This document shows positions 28,533-37,943 of a stretch of 64,000 nucleotides of DNA, in pieces (position 1 is the first letter of the stretch; each line of letters begins with the position of its first letter). The notes beneath the pieces are model-generated. The model had not been told where the DNA came from. It made no database searches and was given only the letters and a program-made list of their open reading frames with translations. Origin of the DNA: Pseudomonas viridiflava (GTDB lineage Bacteria; Pseudomonadota; Gammaproteobacteria; Pseudomonadales; Pseudomonadaceae). The translations under genes and the position numbers were made by a program. The stretch covers positions 558,001 through 622,000 of the forward strand of contig UVIF01000002.1 in assembly GCA_900596015.1 (NCBI GenBank), given 5' to 3'.

Positions 28533-29567
28533 ATGTCCAATTCCCTGTTCAGCCTGGCCTTCGGTGTCGGCACGCAAAACCGTCAAGGCACCTGGCTGGA
28601 AGTGTTCTATGCACAGCCGTTGACCAATCCGTCCACCGCACTGGTCGATGCCATCGCTCCGTTGCTGGGTTACACCGGTGGCAACCAGGCCGTTGCCTTC
28701 AGCAACACCCAGGCCTCGCAGCTGGCCGAGGCGCTCAAGCACGTCGACCCGGCGCAAGCCGCCCTGTTGACCCGCCTGGCCGAGAGCCACAAGCCGCTGG
28801 TCGCGACGCTGCTGGCCGAAGACGCCGCGCTGACCTCCACGCCCGAGGCGTACCTGAAGCTGCATCTGCTGTCCCATCGCCTGGCGCAGCCACACGGCCT
28901 GAACCTGGCCGGCATCTTCCCGCTGCTGCCCAACGTCGCCTGGACCAGCCAGGGTGCGGTCGACCTGGCCGAACTGGGTGAGCGTCAGCTGGAAGCGCGC
29001 CTGAAGGGCGAATTGCTGGAAGTGTTCTCGGTGGACAAGTTTCCCAAGATGACCGACTACGTGGTGCCGGCCGGCGTGCGTATCGCCGACAGCGCGCGCG
29101 TGCGCCTGGGCGCCTACATCGGCGAAGGCACCACCGTCATGCACGAGGGCTTCGTCAACTTCAATGCCGGCACTCAAGGCCCAGGCATGATCGAAGGCCG
29201 TGTCTCGGCGGGCGTGTTCGTCGGCAAGGGCTCGGACCTGGGCGGCGGCTGCTCGACCATGGGCACCCTGTCCGGTGGCGGCAACATCGTCATCAAGGTG
29301 GGCGAAGGCTGCCTGATCGGCGCCAATGCCGGTATCGGCATTCCATTGGGCGACCGCAACACCGTCGAAGCCGGTCTGTACATCACGGCCGGCACCAAGG
29401 TGGCGCTGCTCGATGAACAGAACCAGTTGGTCAAGACCTTGAAGGCACGGGACCTGGCTGGCCAGCCTGACCTGCTGTTCCGGCGCAATTCGGTCACCGG
29501 CGCCGTGGAGTGCAAGAGCCACAAGTCGGCCATCGAACTCAACGAAGCGCTGCACGCTCACAACTAA
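28533..29567 (+). CDS. dapD: 2,3,4,5-tetrahydropyridine-2,6-dicarboxylate N-succinyltransferase
   Basis: Succinylates tetrahydrodipicolinate in lysine/DAP synthesis, the step before DapC. 344 residues is the length of the Pseudomonas-type enzyme. The C-terminal half has left-handed beta-helix hexapeptide repeats (GAYIGEGTTVMHEGFVN, GGGCSTMGTLSGGGN, IGANAGIGIPLGD). GAGGT precedes the ATG; a hairpin terminator follows the stop. Confidence 0.95.
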   Translation: MSNSLFSLAFGVGTQNRQGTWLEVFYAQPLTNPSTALVDAIAPLLGYTGGNQAVAFSNTQASQLAEALKHVDPAQAALLTRLAESHKPLVATLLAEDAALTSTPEAYLKLHLLSHRLAQPHGLNLAGIFPLLPNVAWTSQGAVDLAELGERQLEARLKGELLEVFSVDKFPKMTDYVVPAGVRIADSARVRLGAYIGEGTTVMHEGFVNFNAGTQGPGMIEGRVSAGVFVGKGSDLGGGCSTMGTLSGGGNIVIKVGEGCLIGANAGIGIPLGDRNTVEAGLYITAGTKVALLDEQNQLVKTLKARDLAGQPDLLFRRNSVTGAVECKSHKSAIELNEALHAHN

Positions 29568-29579
29568 GTGGCGATATCG

Positions 29580-29606
29580 GGCCCGGCATCCCTGCCGGGC
29601 CTTTTG
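29580..29606 (+). terminator. Rho-independent terminator after dapD
   Basis: GCCCGGC (29581-29587), loop ATCCCT, GCCGGGC (29594-29600), followed by CTTTTG. Strong GC stem with a short T-run, 13 bases after the dapD stop. Confidence 0.8.
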
Positions 29607-29622
29607 CCTGGGGTCTTCGACC

Positions 29623-30828
29623 ATGCTTCATGCCTCCCCCTGGCGCTCTGACTTTCCAGCCATCGCCGCCTTGCAACAGCAGCAGCAGACCTACCTGGAC
29701 AGCGCTGCAACCACCCAGAAACCGCAAGCCCTGATCGACGCCATAGGCCACTACTATGGCCACGGCGCGGCCAACGTACATCGCGCTCAGCATCTGCCCG
29801 GGTCATTGGCTACCCGTGCGTTCGAAGCCAGCCGCGAGAAGGTCGCACGGTGGCTGAATGCAAGCGCTCCCGAGCAGATCATCTTTACCCACGGTGCGAC
29901 CAGTGCGCTGAATCTGCTCGCCTATGGCCTGGCCGAGCAACTGCAGCCCGGCGACGAACTGGTGATCAGCGCCGCAGAGCACCATGCCAACCTGCTGCCC
30001 TGGCAACAGCTGGCCAAACGTCGTGGCCTGCCATTGCGGGTGCTGCCGCTGGATGCCAGTGGCGTGGTCGACCTGCAGGCGGCTGCGCAGATCATCGGCC
30101 CACGTACCCGGCTGCTCGCAGTGACCCAACTGTCCAACGTATTCGGCGCCTGGCAACCACTGCCGGAATTGCTTGCGCTGGCGCGTGCGCAAGGCGCGAT
30201 CACGGTGGTGGATGGCGCCCAGGGCGTCGTCCATGGACGCCATGACGTCGAGCGACTGCAGTGCGATTTCTATGTGTTCTCCAGCCACAAGCTGTATGGC
30301 CCGGACGGCGTCGGCGTGCTGTATGGCCGGCGTGAGGCCTTGCAGAAGCTTGTGCACTGGCAGTTCGGCGGCGAAATGGTGCACCACGCCGATTACCAGA
30401 GTGCGAGCTTTCACCCGGCGCCGTTGGGCCATGAAGCAGGCACCCCGGCCATTGCCAGCGTGATCGGGCTGGGCGCGACCCTGGATTACCTGGGCCATCT
30501 GGACGCCCAGGCCGTGGCCGCACACGAAGCGTGCCTGCATGCGCAATTGCTGGCTGGTCTGCACGCGCTCAGCAGTGTGCGCTTGCTCGGCACGCCGCAG
30601 ATTGCGCTGGCCAGTTTCGTCGTTGAAGGCGTACACAACGCCGATCTGGCGCACCTGCTGACCGATCAAGGCATCGCCGTGCGCGCCGGGCATCACTGCG
30701 CCATGCCCTTGATGAAGCACCTTGGTTTGTCTGGCGCCATTCGGGTGTCCTTGGGTCTGTACAACGACTCAGGCGACCTGCAACGGTTTTTCGAGGCACT
30801 GGACAAGGCGCTGGAGATACTGACATGA
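29623..30828 (+). CDS. csdA: Cysteine desulfurase (CsdA/SufS family)
   Basis: PLP enzyme releasing sulfur from cysteine as an enzyme persulfide. 401 residues of group II type: TYLDSAATTQKP, ANVHRAQHLPG, the PLP Lys in VFSSHKLYGPDGVG, and the persulfide Cys in RAGHHCAMPLMKH. It overlaps the csdE gene by 4 bases (ATGA), and tcdA is the next gene downstream but convergent, reproducing the CSD sulfur system. SufS is the alternative name; the csdE and tcdA neighbours favour CsdA. Confidence 0.92.
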   Translation: MLHASPWRSDFPAIAALQQQQQTYLDSAATTQKPQALIDAIGHYYGHGAANVHRAQHLPGSLATRAFEASREKVARWLNASAPEQIIFTHGATSALNLLAYGLAEQLQPGDELVISAAEHHANLLPWQQLAKRRGLPLRVLPLDASGVVDLQAAAQIIGPRTRLLAVTQLSNVFGAWQPLPELLALARAQGAITVVDGAQGVVHGRHDVERLQCDFYVFSSHKLYGPDGVGVLYGRREALQKLVHWQFGGEMVHHADYQSASFHPAPLGHEAGTPAIASVIGLGATLDYLGHLDAQAVAAHEACLHAQLLAGLHALSSVRLLGTPQIALASFVVEGVHNADLAHLLTDQGIAVRAGHHCAMPLMKHLGLSGAIRVSLGLYNDSGDLQRFFEALDKALEILT

Positions 30829-31226
30829 ACCTCAACCCACAGGCTGAAGACGCACTTCAGGCTTTCAGGCAGGCCGCCGGTTGGGAGCAGCGGGCGCGTT
30901 TGTTGATGCAGTGGGGCGAACGTCTGGAGCCGCTTGGCGAAGGGCAGAAAGTGGACGCCAATCGTGTGCATGGGTGCGAAAGCGTGGTGTGGTTGGTGGC
31001 TGAGCGTCAGGATGAGCGCTGGCACTTCAGGGCCGCCAGTGATGCACGGATGATCCGTGGCTTGCTGGCGCTGCTGCTGGTGCGGGTCGAGGGCCTGGAT
31101 TCGCAGGCGCTGCGCGAGCTGAACCTGGGCGATTGGTTCGAACGGCTGGGCCTGGGGCGGCAGCTGTCGCCCTCGCGCAGCAATGGGCTCAATGCGGTAT
31201 TGAAGCGGATGGCCGAGCTGGTGTGA
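30825..31226 (+). CDS. csdE: SufE-family sulfur acceptor
   Basis: 133-residue partner that takes persulfide sulfur from CsdA. The acceptor Cys is in VHGCESVVWL (about residue 49). The length and the end motif ..GLNAVLKRMAEL are typical. Translationally coupled to csdA through ATGA. A REP pair lies downstream. Confidence 0.92.
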   Translation: MNLNPQAEDALQAFRQAAGWEQRARLLMQWGERLEPLGEGQKVDANRVHGCESVVWLVAERQDERWHFRAASDARMIRGLLALLLVRVEGLDSQALRELNLGDWFERLGLGRQLSPSRSNGLNAVLKRMAELV

Positions 31227-31249
31227 ACCTTTGGGTCAGGTCGGCAGCC

Positions 31250-31340
31250 CTTCGCGGGCAGAGGGCTCGCCGCCCGCCCCGCTCCCACAAAAGGCGCATG
31301 CATCATACTACCCCTGTGGGAGCGGGCTCTGCCCGCGAAG
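31250..31340. repeat. Inverted pair of REP elements
   Basis: CTTCGCGGGCAGAGGGCTC.. continuing to CCGCTCCCACA (31250-31289) faces CTGTGGGAGCGGGCTCTG.. to CCCGCGAAG (31314-31340). These are Pseudomonas REP sequences in head-to-head layout, between csdE and the convergent tcdA. They could also act as a bidirectional terminator. Confidence 0.85.
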
Positions 31341-31371
31341 AAGCCGCCGCGGCGTTATGGCTACCTCTCCC

Positions 31372-32184
31372 TCAGACTTCCGCCTTGACCCTATCTGCCG
31401 GACGTCGCACCCCAGCCACGATCTTGTCGACCGCCTTGGTCGCCGCCACCATGCCAAAGGTCGCCGTCACCATCATCACCGCACCGAATCCTCCGGCGCA
31501 GTCCAGCTTCACACCGTCACCGACGAAACTCTTCTGCAGGCAAATGCTGCCATCGGGCTTGGGATAGCGCAGCTGTTCGGTGGAGAACACGCAGGGCACG
31601 CTGTAGTGGCGCGTGACCGTGCGTGAAAACCCATAGTCGCGACGCAGTGTCGAACGCACCTTGGATGCCAGCGGATCGTTGAACGTACGGTTCAGGTCGC
31701 AGACCTGGATCAAGGTCGGGTCGATCTGCCCGCCGGCGCCCCCAGTGGTGATGATCTGGATCTTGCGTCGCTTGCACCAGGCGATCAGCGCGGCCTTGGC
31801 ATTCACGCTGTCGATGCAGTCGATCACGCAGTCGATGTTTGGCGTGATGTATTCGGCCATGGTGTCGCGAGTGACGAAATCCGCCACCGCGTGCACCGTG
31901 CAGTCGGGATTGATGCCGCGCAGCCGCTCGGCCATCACCTCGACCTTGGGCTTGCCCACGGTGCTGTCCAGCGCGTGCAACTGCCGGTTGGCATTGCTGA
32001 CGCAGACGTCATCCAGATCGAACAGCGAGATCTCCCCGACCCCGGTGCGGGCGATCGCTTCCGCCGCCCACGAGCCGACGCCACCCACACCGACGATGGC
32101 CACGTGCGCATCACGCAGGCGCTGCATGCCCTCCAGGCCATACAGGCGGGCAATGCCGGCGAAACGCGGATCTTCTGTACTCAT
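31372..32184 (-). CDS. tcdA: tRNA threonylcarbamoyladenosine dehydratase
   Basis: ThiF/E1-like ATP-dependent enzyme (also CsdL) that cyclises t6A37 to ct6A in tRNA, with sulfur-relay links to CsdA/CsdE. 270 residues. The nucleotide-binding loop is VGVGGVGSWAAEAIAR and the adenylation region SLFDLDDVCVSNANRQLHAL. The C-terminal hydrophobic segment (GAVMMVTATFGMVAATKAVD) is typical. ATG 32184 with GAGGTG upstream is chosen over an upstream ATG. Confidence 0.94.
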   Translation of the reverse strand: MSTEDPRFAGIARLYGLEGMQRLRDAHVAIVGVGGVGSWAAEAIARTGVGEISLFDLDDVCVSNANRQLHALDSTVGKPKVEVMAERLRGINPDCTVHAVADFVTRDTMAEYITPNIDCVIDCIDSVNAKAALIAWCKRRKIQIITTGGAGGQIDPTLIQVCDLNRTFNDPLASKVRSTLRRDYGFSRTVTRHYSVPCVFSTEQLRYPKPDGSICLQKSFVGDGVKLDCAGGFGAVMMVTATFGMVAATKAVDKIVAGVRRPADRVKAEV

Positions 32185-32232
32185 CACACGGCACCTCAAA
32201 AAACCGGCGCGCAGTATACACCACACCCCAAT

Positions 32233-32320
32233 GCAGGAGCGGTCATCGGCCGCGAAGAACGCACCGCGGTCTGCCTGAACGCCGCGCCGCCCTTTTCGCG
32301 GCCACGGACCGCTCCTACGG
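32233..32320. repeat. Inverted REP-like pair
   Basis: GCAGGAGCGGTCATCGGCCG (from 32233, continuing CGAAG) faces TTTTCGCGGCCACGGACCGC (from 32293, continuing TCCTACGG). It is a second variant of the Pseudomonas GGAGCGGTC..GGCCGCGAA palindrome family, in the gap between tcdA and the HNH gene. Confidence 0.75.
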
Positions 32321-32371
32321 ACGGGAAACCGTTAATATAGCGCCTGACCGTCATTATCCGAGGTGAACCCC

Positions 32372-32737
32372 ATGAGTTCGTCCACACCCCATACCGCCAA
32401 GCTCGATCGCATTCTCGCCGATGCCCAGCGCGAGCGCGAAAGCGGCTATCGCGACAAGGCCCTGCGCATGTACCCCCACGTGTGCGGCCGCTGTGCCCGC
32501 GAGTTCGCCGGCAAGCGCCTGAGCGAGCTGACCGTGCACCACCGCGACCACAACCACGACAACAATCCCCAAGACGGCTCCAATTGGGAACTGCTGTGCC
32601 TGTACTGCCACGACAACGAGCACTCGCGCTACACCGACCAGCAGTACTACGCCGAAGGCTCGACCAGCAGCCCGACCATCGCCAAGGCGACCCACAACCC
32701 CTTCGCGGCCCTGGCCGGATTGATGAAAAAAGACTGA
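32372..32737 (+). CDS. HNH nuclease-family protein (YajD-like)
   Basis: 121-residue protein. CGRCAREF and CLYCHDNEH provide two Cys pairs, with the HNH core LTVHHRDHNHDNN and SNWELLCLYC between. Start at 32372 with GAGGTGA six bases upstream. YajD-type proteins are widespread and their role is not established. The RNA methyltransferase gene follows after 8 bases. Confidence 0.88.
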   Translation: MSSSTPHTAKLDRILADAQRERESGYRDKALRMYPHVCGRCAREFAGKRLSELTVHHRDHNHDNNPQDGSNWELLCLYCHDNEHSRYTDQQYYAEGSTSSPTIAKATHNPFAALAGLMKKD

Positions 32738-32745
32738 GCGAGCAC

Positions 32746-33216
32746 GTGGCCAACAAACGGTACAGCTGCATCGGGTTGTTCAACCCCAAATCCCCGGAAA
32801 ACGTCGGCTCGGTCATGCGCGCCGCCGGTTGCTACGGGGTCAATTCGGTGTTCTACACCGGCAAGCGCTACGAGCGCGCGCGCGACTTCGTGACCGACAC
32901 CAAGCGGGTTCACTACGACATTCCGCTCATCGGCATCGACGACCTGCAGAAAATCATCCCGCTGGGCTGCACCCCCGTGGCCGTCGAGCTGGTCGACGGC
33001 GCACGCCCGCTGCCCGAATACACCCACCCGGATCGCGCCATCTACATCTTCGGCCCCGAGGACGGCAGCCTCGACCAAAGTGTGCGCGACTGGTGCGAAG
33101 ACACCATCTACATCCCCACCACCGGCTGCATGAATCTGGCCGCCACGGTCAACGTCGTGCTCTACGACCGCCTGGCCAAGGGCAACAACACGCGCTCCGG
33201 GCCCAAATTCAAATAA
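32746..33216 (+). CDS. SpoU/TrmH-family RNA 2'-O-methyltransferase
   Basis: 156 residues, compact SPOUT enzyme. The three motifs are visible: NPKSPENVGSVMRAAGCYG, IYIFGPEDGSLDQ and IPTTGCMNLAATVNVVLYDR (knot region with SAM site). Start GTG 32746 encodes VANKRYSCIGLF; the longer open frame upstream is antisense-free HNH shadow. Substrate RNA is not evident from sequence; the lack of an N-terminal extension is like TrmL-size enzymes. Confidence 0.88.
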   Translation: MANKRYSCIGLFNPKSPENVGSVMRAAGCYGVNSVFYTGKRYERARDFVTDTKRVHYDIPLIGIDDLQKIIPLGCTPVAVELVDGARPLPEYTHPDRAIYIFGPEDGSLDQSVRDWCEDTIYIPTTGCMNLAATVNVVLYDRLAKGNNTRSGPKFK

Positions 33217-33281
33217 GCCGATGGAACAGCGTGAAGATTTGGCAGTCAGCTTGTTATCACTGCCCTATCAGGAGATTCAAC

Positions 33282-33647
33282 ATGAGCGACAGCAAAACCG
33301 TGGACGTCATCAAATCCGTTACCCAGCCCGACTACCATAACGTCAAGGGTTGGGAACGCGCCGGCTCGTTGCTGGTGGGCGTTGTTTCGATCGGCAAGGG
33401 TCTGCGCCGCGGCGGGCTCTTCGGTCTGATTCAGGTGGCCATTGGTGGTGCAGCCCTGGCCCGCGGTTGGAGCGGCCACTGTGCAGCCAAGTCGCTGGCC
33501 GAGAAAGGCCGCAGCGATCTGGAAGAGATCCGCAACAAGATCGAACGCGCTGGCGAAGATCTGCTGAACCTGAAGAAAAATGCCGATTCGGCGACCGATA
33601 CCGCTACCGTGACTGGCGAAGACCCAGCGGTAACGCCAAAGGTCTGA
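33282..33647 (+). CDS. YgaP-type membrane protein (DUF2892-like)
   Basis: 121 residues. RAGSLLVGVVSIGKGLRRGG and LFGLIQVAIGGAALARG form a short membrane hairpin, then a charged helical tail (SLAEKGRSDLEEIRNKIERA) and a low-complexity Thr/Asp end. AGGAGAT precedes ATG 33282. Function not known. Confidence 0.75.
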   Translation: MSDSKTVDVIKSVTQPDYHNVKGWERAGSLLVGVVSIGKGLRRGGLFGLIQVAIGGAALARGWSGHCAAKSLAEKGRSDLEEIRNKIERAGEDLLNLKKNADSATDTATVTGEDPAVTPKV

Positions 33648-33731
33648 GTGCGTCGAGTCTCAGCGGCGCCTCCCTGTACGCCATGCCGCAGGGAGGTGCA
33701 GCTTTATCTTCCCAGCAAGCAACGCTGCGAA

Positions 33732-34181
33732 TCAGCCCGCCCGAAAGATCAGATAGTCTTCCCAGTCGTCCTCGTCCACATCCTTCTCGCTGACCATTTT
33801 GCCGGATTGCGAAATACGCTGTTTATGCACCTGTTCGCGGTCACCGCAGACCAGATGATGCCAAAGCGGCAGGTCCTGCCCCTGGCTGACAAGGCGATAT
33901 CCGCAGGTCGGTGGTAACCACTTGAATTGGTCGGCCTGGCCCGGCGTCAGCTGGATGCAGTCAGGCACCTGGGCTTTGCGCCGCGGATAGTCGCTGCACT
34001 GACAGGTCTTGAGGTCGAGCATCTTGCACGCCACACGGGTGTAGTAGACGCTCTCGTCGTCTTCGTCCTCGAGCTTCTGCAGGCAGCACAGGCCACAACC
34101 GTCGCACAGGGACTCCCACTCGAGCGGATCGAGTTGCTCGAGCGTCTTGCGCATCCAGAAGGGTTCGACGATGGCAGCCAT
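33732..34181 (-). CDS. YcgN family cysteine-cluster protein (UPF0260)
   Basis: 149 residues of the YkgJ-like metal-chelating family. Conserved cysteines are in [29 protein letters not shown] and VPDCIQL, arranged for Zn or Fe-S binding. Highly conserved in Pseudomonas; role unknown. The long C-terminal acidic end [13 protein letters not shown] is typical. Confidence 0.88.
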   Translation of the reverse strand: MAAIVEPFWMRKTLEQLDPLEWESLCDGCGLCCLQKLEDEDDESVYYTRVACKMLDLKTCQCSDYPRRKAQVPDCIQLTPGQADQFKWLPPTCGYRLVSQGQDLPLWHHLVCGDREQVHKQRISQSGKMVSEKDVDEDDWEDYLIFRAG

Positions 34182-34368
34182 GTGACCGAGAGTCCTGTAC
34201 GAAATTGACGGCTCAGGCGCGGGCAGTACCTGAAAGGGCCGCCAGTCTAGTGCGCCCTGCAGCGCGGGCCAAGCCCTGGCGACTGCCGGTAAGCTTCACT
34301 TGTCAGGCGCGATCGATTCGCAGTAGTTTTTACCCCCTGCCCTCCACTCTCTTTCAATCAGGAATGCC

Positions 34369-34962
34369 ATGAGCGCCAATCCCCGCATCGCCGACTATGC
34401 CATCCACGAGCAATTCATCAATCGCTGGTCGCCGCGCGCGTTCGAGCCGGTAGAGATCGAACAGGACACCCTGCTCAGCTTCTTCGAAGCCGCCCGCTGG
34501 GCCGCCTCGGCCTACAACTCGCAACCTTGGCGTTTTCTCTACGCGCGCCGCGGCACGCCGAACTGGGAGCGCTACCTGGGCCTGCTCAACGAATTCAACC
34601 GCTCCTGGGCGCAGCACTCGTCGGCCATCGTAATCATCGCCTCGAAGACCACCTTCACCGCCCCTGGCGCCACCGAAGAATCACCGGCGTTGTGGCACAC
34701 CTTCGACACCGGCTCGGCCTGGGCCCACCTTGCGCTGCAAGCCAGCATCAGCGGCTGGCACACCCATGGCATGGCCGGCTTCGATCAGGACAAGACCCGC
34801 GAAGAGCTGAAGGTCCCCGCTGAATACGCGCTGCACGCCGCCGTGGCCATCGGCAAGCTGGGTGACAAGGCCACCCTGGCCGAGTACCTGCAAGGCCGCG
34901 AACTGCCCAGCCCACGCCTGCCGTTGAGCCAACTGGTGGCCGAAGGCGATTTCACGCTGTAA
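34369..34962 (+). CDS. Nitroreductase-family oxidoreductase
   Basis: 197-residue FMN-dependent reductase. The N-terminal RWSPRAFEPVEI and ARWAASAYNSQPWRF are the FMN-binding nitroreductase signatures; TGSAWAHLALQASISG is the dimer helix. Preferred substrate cannot be told. Monocistronic between ycgN and the hydroxyacid dehydrogenase. Confidence 0.88.
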   Translation: MSANPRIADYAIHEQFINRWSPRAFEPVEIEQDTLLSFFEAARWAASAYNSQPWRFLYARRGTPNWERYLGLLNEFNRSWAQHSSAIVIIASKTTFTAPGATEESPALWHTFDTGSAWAHLALQASISGWHTHGMAGFDQDKTREELKVPAEYALHAAVAIGKLGDKATLAEYLQGRELPSPRLPLSQLVAEGDFTL

Positions 34963-35016
34963 GCCAACCCGTAGACCGATAGGGCGGCAGACTCTGCGCC
35001 GCCGCCCCTGACCCAC

Positions 35017-35952
35017 TCAATACCCGCGAGCGAAATCCACTTCGCCGCGCAGCGCCTTGCCGTCCTGCCACGCCTGCAGGTTTTCAACGAACAGCTCGAC
35101 CATGGCCGGTGGCGAAGTGGGCGCTGCGCTGTGGCCGGTGAGCAGCAAGCCCCAGGCCGTCCAGAACGGGTGTTTGACCGGCAACGGCTCCTGACGGCAG
35201 ACGTCGATCACCGCCCCAGCCAAGTGCCCTTCCTTGAGCGCTTCCACCAGGTCGGCATCCACCACCGCCACGCCGCGTCCGGCGTTGATGAACAGTGCCT
35301 GCGGCTTGAAGCGCTTGAACAGCGCGGCGTCGAACAGATCGTGGGTCTGCGCGGTGTCGGGCAGCAGGTTGATGACGTAGTCGGCCTCTTCCACCAGACG
35401 CCCGAGCTCATCGAGCGGCGCCACCTCGATGAACGGTGACAACTCTCTTGCAGTGCTGGCCACACCTATCAAAGTGACGCCGAAGGGTTGCAGGAATCTC
35501 GCCACCGCTTGGCCGATCTCGCCGACGCCGACGATCAGCACGCGACGCCCGGCCAAGCTGCAACCGGGGCGCGGATCCCACTTGCGCTCGACCTGGCTGA
35601 CCAGCCGCGCCAGCACTTCGCGCTCATGGCCCAGCATATAGGTCAGCATGTACTCGGCCATGACTTGGCCGAAGATGCCGACGGCGCGGGTCAGGCGATA
35701 GGCACGCGGCAGGCCGTCGCCCAATAGCGGTGTGACGCCCGCCCACGTCGACTGTGCCCACTGCGGCGTCGCGCCGGTGCGCAGCAGGCTGACGAACAGG
35801 TCCGGCTGGCCGAGCCAGACCGGGCAGTCCGCCGCCAGCCGCGCCAGCTCGGCGGGGTCGCCGCTGGTTTGTACATTCAAATGGGGAGCAGCTGCGCCGA
35901 GCAACTTGGCGTAAACGGCATAATCGTGTTCGGCGATCAGAACGCGGGTCAT
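35017..35952 (-). CDS. 2-hydroxyacid dehydrogenase (GhrA-like glyoxylate/hydroxypyruvate reductase)
   Basis: 311 residues, D-isomer-specific NAD(P)-dependent dehydrogenase fold. The cofactor loop is RVLIVGVGEIGQAVARFLQ; catalytic Arg is in INAGRGVAVVDADLV, Glu in DVCRQEPLP and His in LLTGHSAAPTSP. Resembles GhrA in size. ATG 35952 chosen as MTRVLIAEHDYAVY begins the domain; the longer frame runs into ycgL antisense. Confidence 0.88.
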   Translation of the reverse strand: MTRVLIAEHDYAVYAKLLGAAAPHLNVQTSGDPAELARLAADCPVWLGQPDLFVSLLRTGATPQWAQSTWAGVTPLLGDGLPRAYRLTRAVGIFGQVMAEYMLTYMLGHEREVLARLVSQVERKWDPRPGCSLAGRRVLIVGVGEIGQAVARFLQPFGVTLIGVASTARELSPFIEVAPLDELGRLVEEADYVINLLPDTAQTHDLFDAALFKRFKPQALFINAGRGVAVVDADLVEALKEGHLAGAVIDVCRQEPLPVKHPFWTAWGLLLTGHSAAPTSPPAMVELFVENLQAWQDGKALRGEVDFARGY

Positions 35953-36031
35953 TGCGAGGCCTTGGTCAAGACAGCTGCGCGACCCTGTATCGGCAGGGCG
36001 GCGGCAGGCAGGGTTGGTCAGATAAGGAGAG

Positions 36032-36325
36032 TCAAATAGGGTCGTTGCGGCGCAGCAGCTCTTCGGGAAGATGCTCGATGTACTCGTCTTCGGCAGGCGG
36101 CATCTGCAGGTGGTAGCCCTGGGTTTCCAAGTGCTCGAGCACCAGGTTGATGTCTTCGCGCGCCAGGGCACGTTCCGGGCTGAGTACCAGATCGAAGGCG
36201 TGCACCGGTTTGCCGAACACACCCAACAGCCCTTCGGGGACGCGCTCGAGCGCATCGCTCTTGAGCACATAGAGGTACATTTCGTTCTTGCGCGGGCTAC
36301 GGTAGATCGAACAGATACGTTTCAT
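36032..36325 (-). CDS. YcgL domain-containing protein
   Basis: 97-residue conserved gammaproteobacterial protein ([20 protein letters not shown] start; [15 protein letters not shown]). Overlaps the end of rnd by 4 bases (ATGA), so translation is coupled to RNase D. Function unknown, but the rnd linkage is regular in Pseudomonas. Confidence 0.9.
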   Translation of the reverse strand: MKRICSIYRSPRKNEMYLYVLKSDALERVPEGLLGVFGKPVHAFDLVLSPERALAREDINLVLEHLETQGYHLQMPPAEDEYIEHLPEELLRRNDPI

Positions 36326-37455
36326 GGCTGGTCTCCAGCGGTGGCCAGGCTGTCGAGCAGGGCCTGCCCCATGCGCTCGCGTCGCCATCCACGCAGCGAA
36401 TCGGGCAATTGATAGGGGCCGTCGGGGTAGCCTGTCTTGAGCAACGCCTCAAGGGTCTTCTTGCGCAGCATCAGCTCGGGCGCCATGTTCAGACGCTCGG
36501 CTTCACGCTGGCCAATCGCACGCAACTGCTTGAGCACGGCCGACGCTTCGATCGGCAACGGCTCGGGCAGCACCGCGGGCCACTGCTCGGGCGCAACGCT
36601 GGCCGCAGCCTTGATCAACGCCAGGATCTGCTCGCCATCCTGGCGGACGGTGCGCGGATGCATGTCTTCGATCTTGGCCAGCGTCTGCAGGTTGTCCGGT
36701 TGCAGCTTGGCCAGCGGCCACAGAGACTGCTCGCGCACGATGCGGTTGCGTGGCAGGTCGCGGGCACGGGCTTCGCGTTCGCGCCACGCGCACAGTTCGC
36801 GCAGCACCGCCAATTGCGCGCGTGACAGTTTCCAGGCCAGTTTGGCGTCACGGTACAGCTCGTCGGGGTTCACTTCGCGGCGCAGCTGTGCCACCAATTC
36901 GGCGCCGTCTTCGAGCACCCAGGCGTACTTGTCGTCGGACAGCTGCGGGCGGAGCTTTTCGAACACCTCGGCCAGGTGCACGGCATCCTCGGCAGCGTAG
37001 CTGACCTGAGTGTCGGACAGCGGTCGCTGCAGCCAATCCGAACGCGTCTCGCCCTTGGGCAACTCGATGCCCAGCACTTCCTGGACCAGGCGCGAATAGC
37101 CCATGGAGAACCCCAGGTTGAGGTAGGCGGCGGCCAGCTGGGTGTCGAACAGCGGCGCCGGCAGGCTGCCGGTCAGGCGCAGCAGCACTTCCAGGTCTTC
37201 GCTGCAGGCGTGCAGCACCTTGATGACTGCGGGATTTTCCAGCAGCTGCGTCAGCGGCTGCCACTGGGTGATCGACAGAGGGTCGATGAGGAAAGCGCTG
37301 GCGCCATCGCCGATCTGCAACAGCCCTGCGATGGGGTAGAAGGTGTCGACCCGCATGAATTCGGTGTCGAGGGCAACGTACGGCAAGCTCTGCCAGTGGG
37401 CGCAATGCTCAGCCAGGCTGGCATCGTCGCGAATCCAGTGAATATCGATGGCCAC
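36322..37455 (-). CDS. rnd: Ribonuclease D
   Basis: 3'-5' exoribonuclease trimming tRNA precursors, 377 residues. DEDD exonuclease motifs: ALDTEFMR (Exo I), [10 protein letters not shown] (Exo II) and [15 protein letters not shown] (Exo III); HRDC repeats follow. Start is GTG 37455 ([11 protein letters not shown]) with GGGAGAG upstream, as the N-terminus of the family begins there; an ATG 63 bases upstream adds unsupported residues. Confidence 0.93.
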   Translation of the reverse strand: MAIDIHWIRDDASLAEHCAHWQSLPYVALDTEFMRVDTFYPIAGLLQIGDGASAFLIDPLSITQWQPLTQLLENPAVIKVLHACSEDLEVLLRLTGSLPAPLFDTQLAAAYLNLGFSMGYSRLVQEVLGIELPKGETRSDWLQRPLSDTQVSYAAEDAVHLAEVFEKLRPQLSDDKYAWVLEDGAELVAQLRREVNPDELYRDAKLAWKLSRAQLAVLRELCAWREREARARDLPRNRIVREQSLWPLAKLQPDNLQTLAKIEDMHPRTVRQDGEQILALIKAAASVAPEQWPAVLPEPLPIEASAVLKQLRAIGQREAERLNMAPELMLRKKTLEALLKTGYPDGPYQLPDSLRGWRRERMGQALLDSLATAGDQP

Positions 37456-37660
37456 AAGGCTCTCCCACGAATAATGGCGCGCAGTATATATCGGCCCTGC
37501 TTCCACGGGGACATCCATGCGTGCCTGCGGTCGTTAATCCGGCGAGCGCCCGTTGCGGGCACATGCATTGAACGATCTGCCCCCAACGGGGGGTCGAACC
37601 TAGGCATCGGGCCATTTTCCATGGCCCACCATTCTGTCCACCCCACCCAGAGGTGTCGAG

Positions 37661-37885
37661 ATGCCGGTAAAACACAACCTGTTCGCTGATTTGAAACAGA
37701 GCAAGGAAGAAGTCGAAAACCGCGCCAAGAGCGACGATCGGCTTAGTCAGCTACTGACCCAGTACCATGTCAGCGATGCCGACGTGGTCAAGGCCGAAGA
37801 CCGCGCCGCGCCGGACGACGAGGTCAAGAAGCTCAAGGAAAAACGCCTGCTGATCAAGGACAAGATCGTCCAGCATCTGGGCTGA
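37661..37885 (+). CDS. YdcH family protein (DUF465)
   Basis: 74 residues, entirely helical coiled-coil type (FADLKQSKEEVENRAKSDDR; DDEVKKLKEKRLLIKDKIVQ). GAGGTG stands before the ATG. Small conserved protein of unknown function. Confidence 0.85.
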   Translation: MPVKHNLFADLKQSKEEVENRAKSDDRLSQLLTQYHVSDADVVKAEDRAAPDDEVKKLKEKRLLIKDKIVQHLG

Positions 37886-37943
37886 CCCTACCCATGGCAG
37901 CGGCGCATGCGCGCCGCCTCCCGCTGCACTGATCCTGCACGCT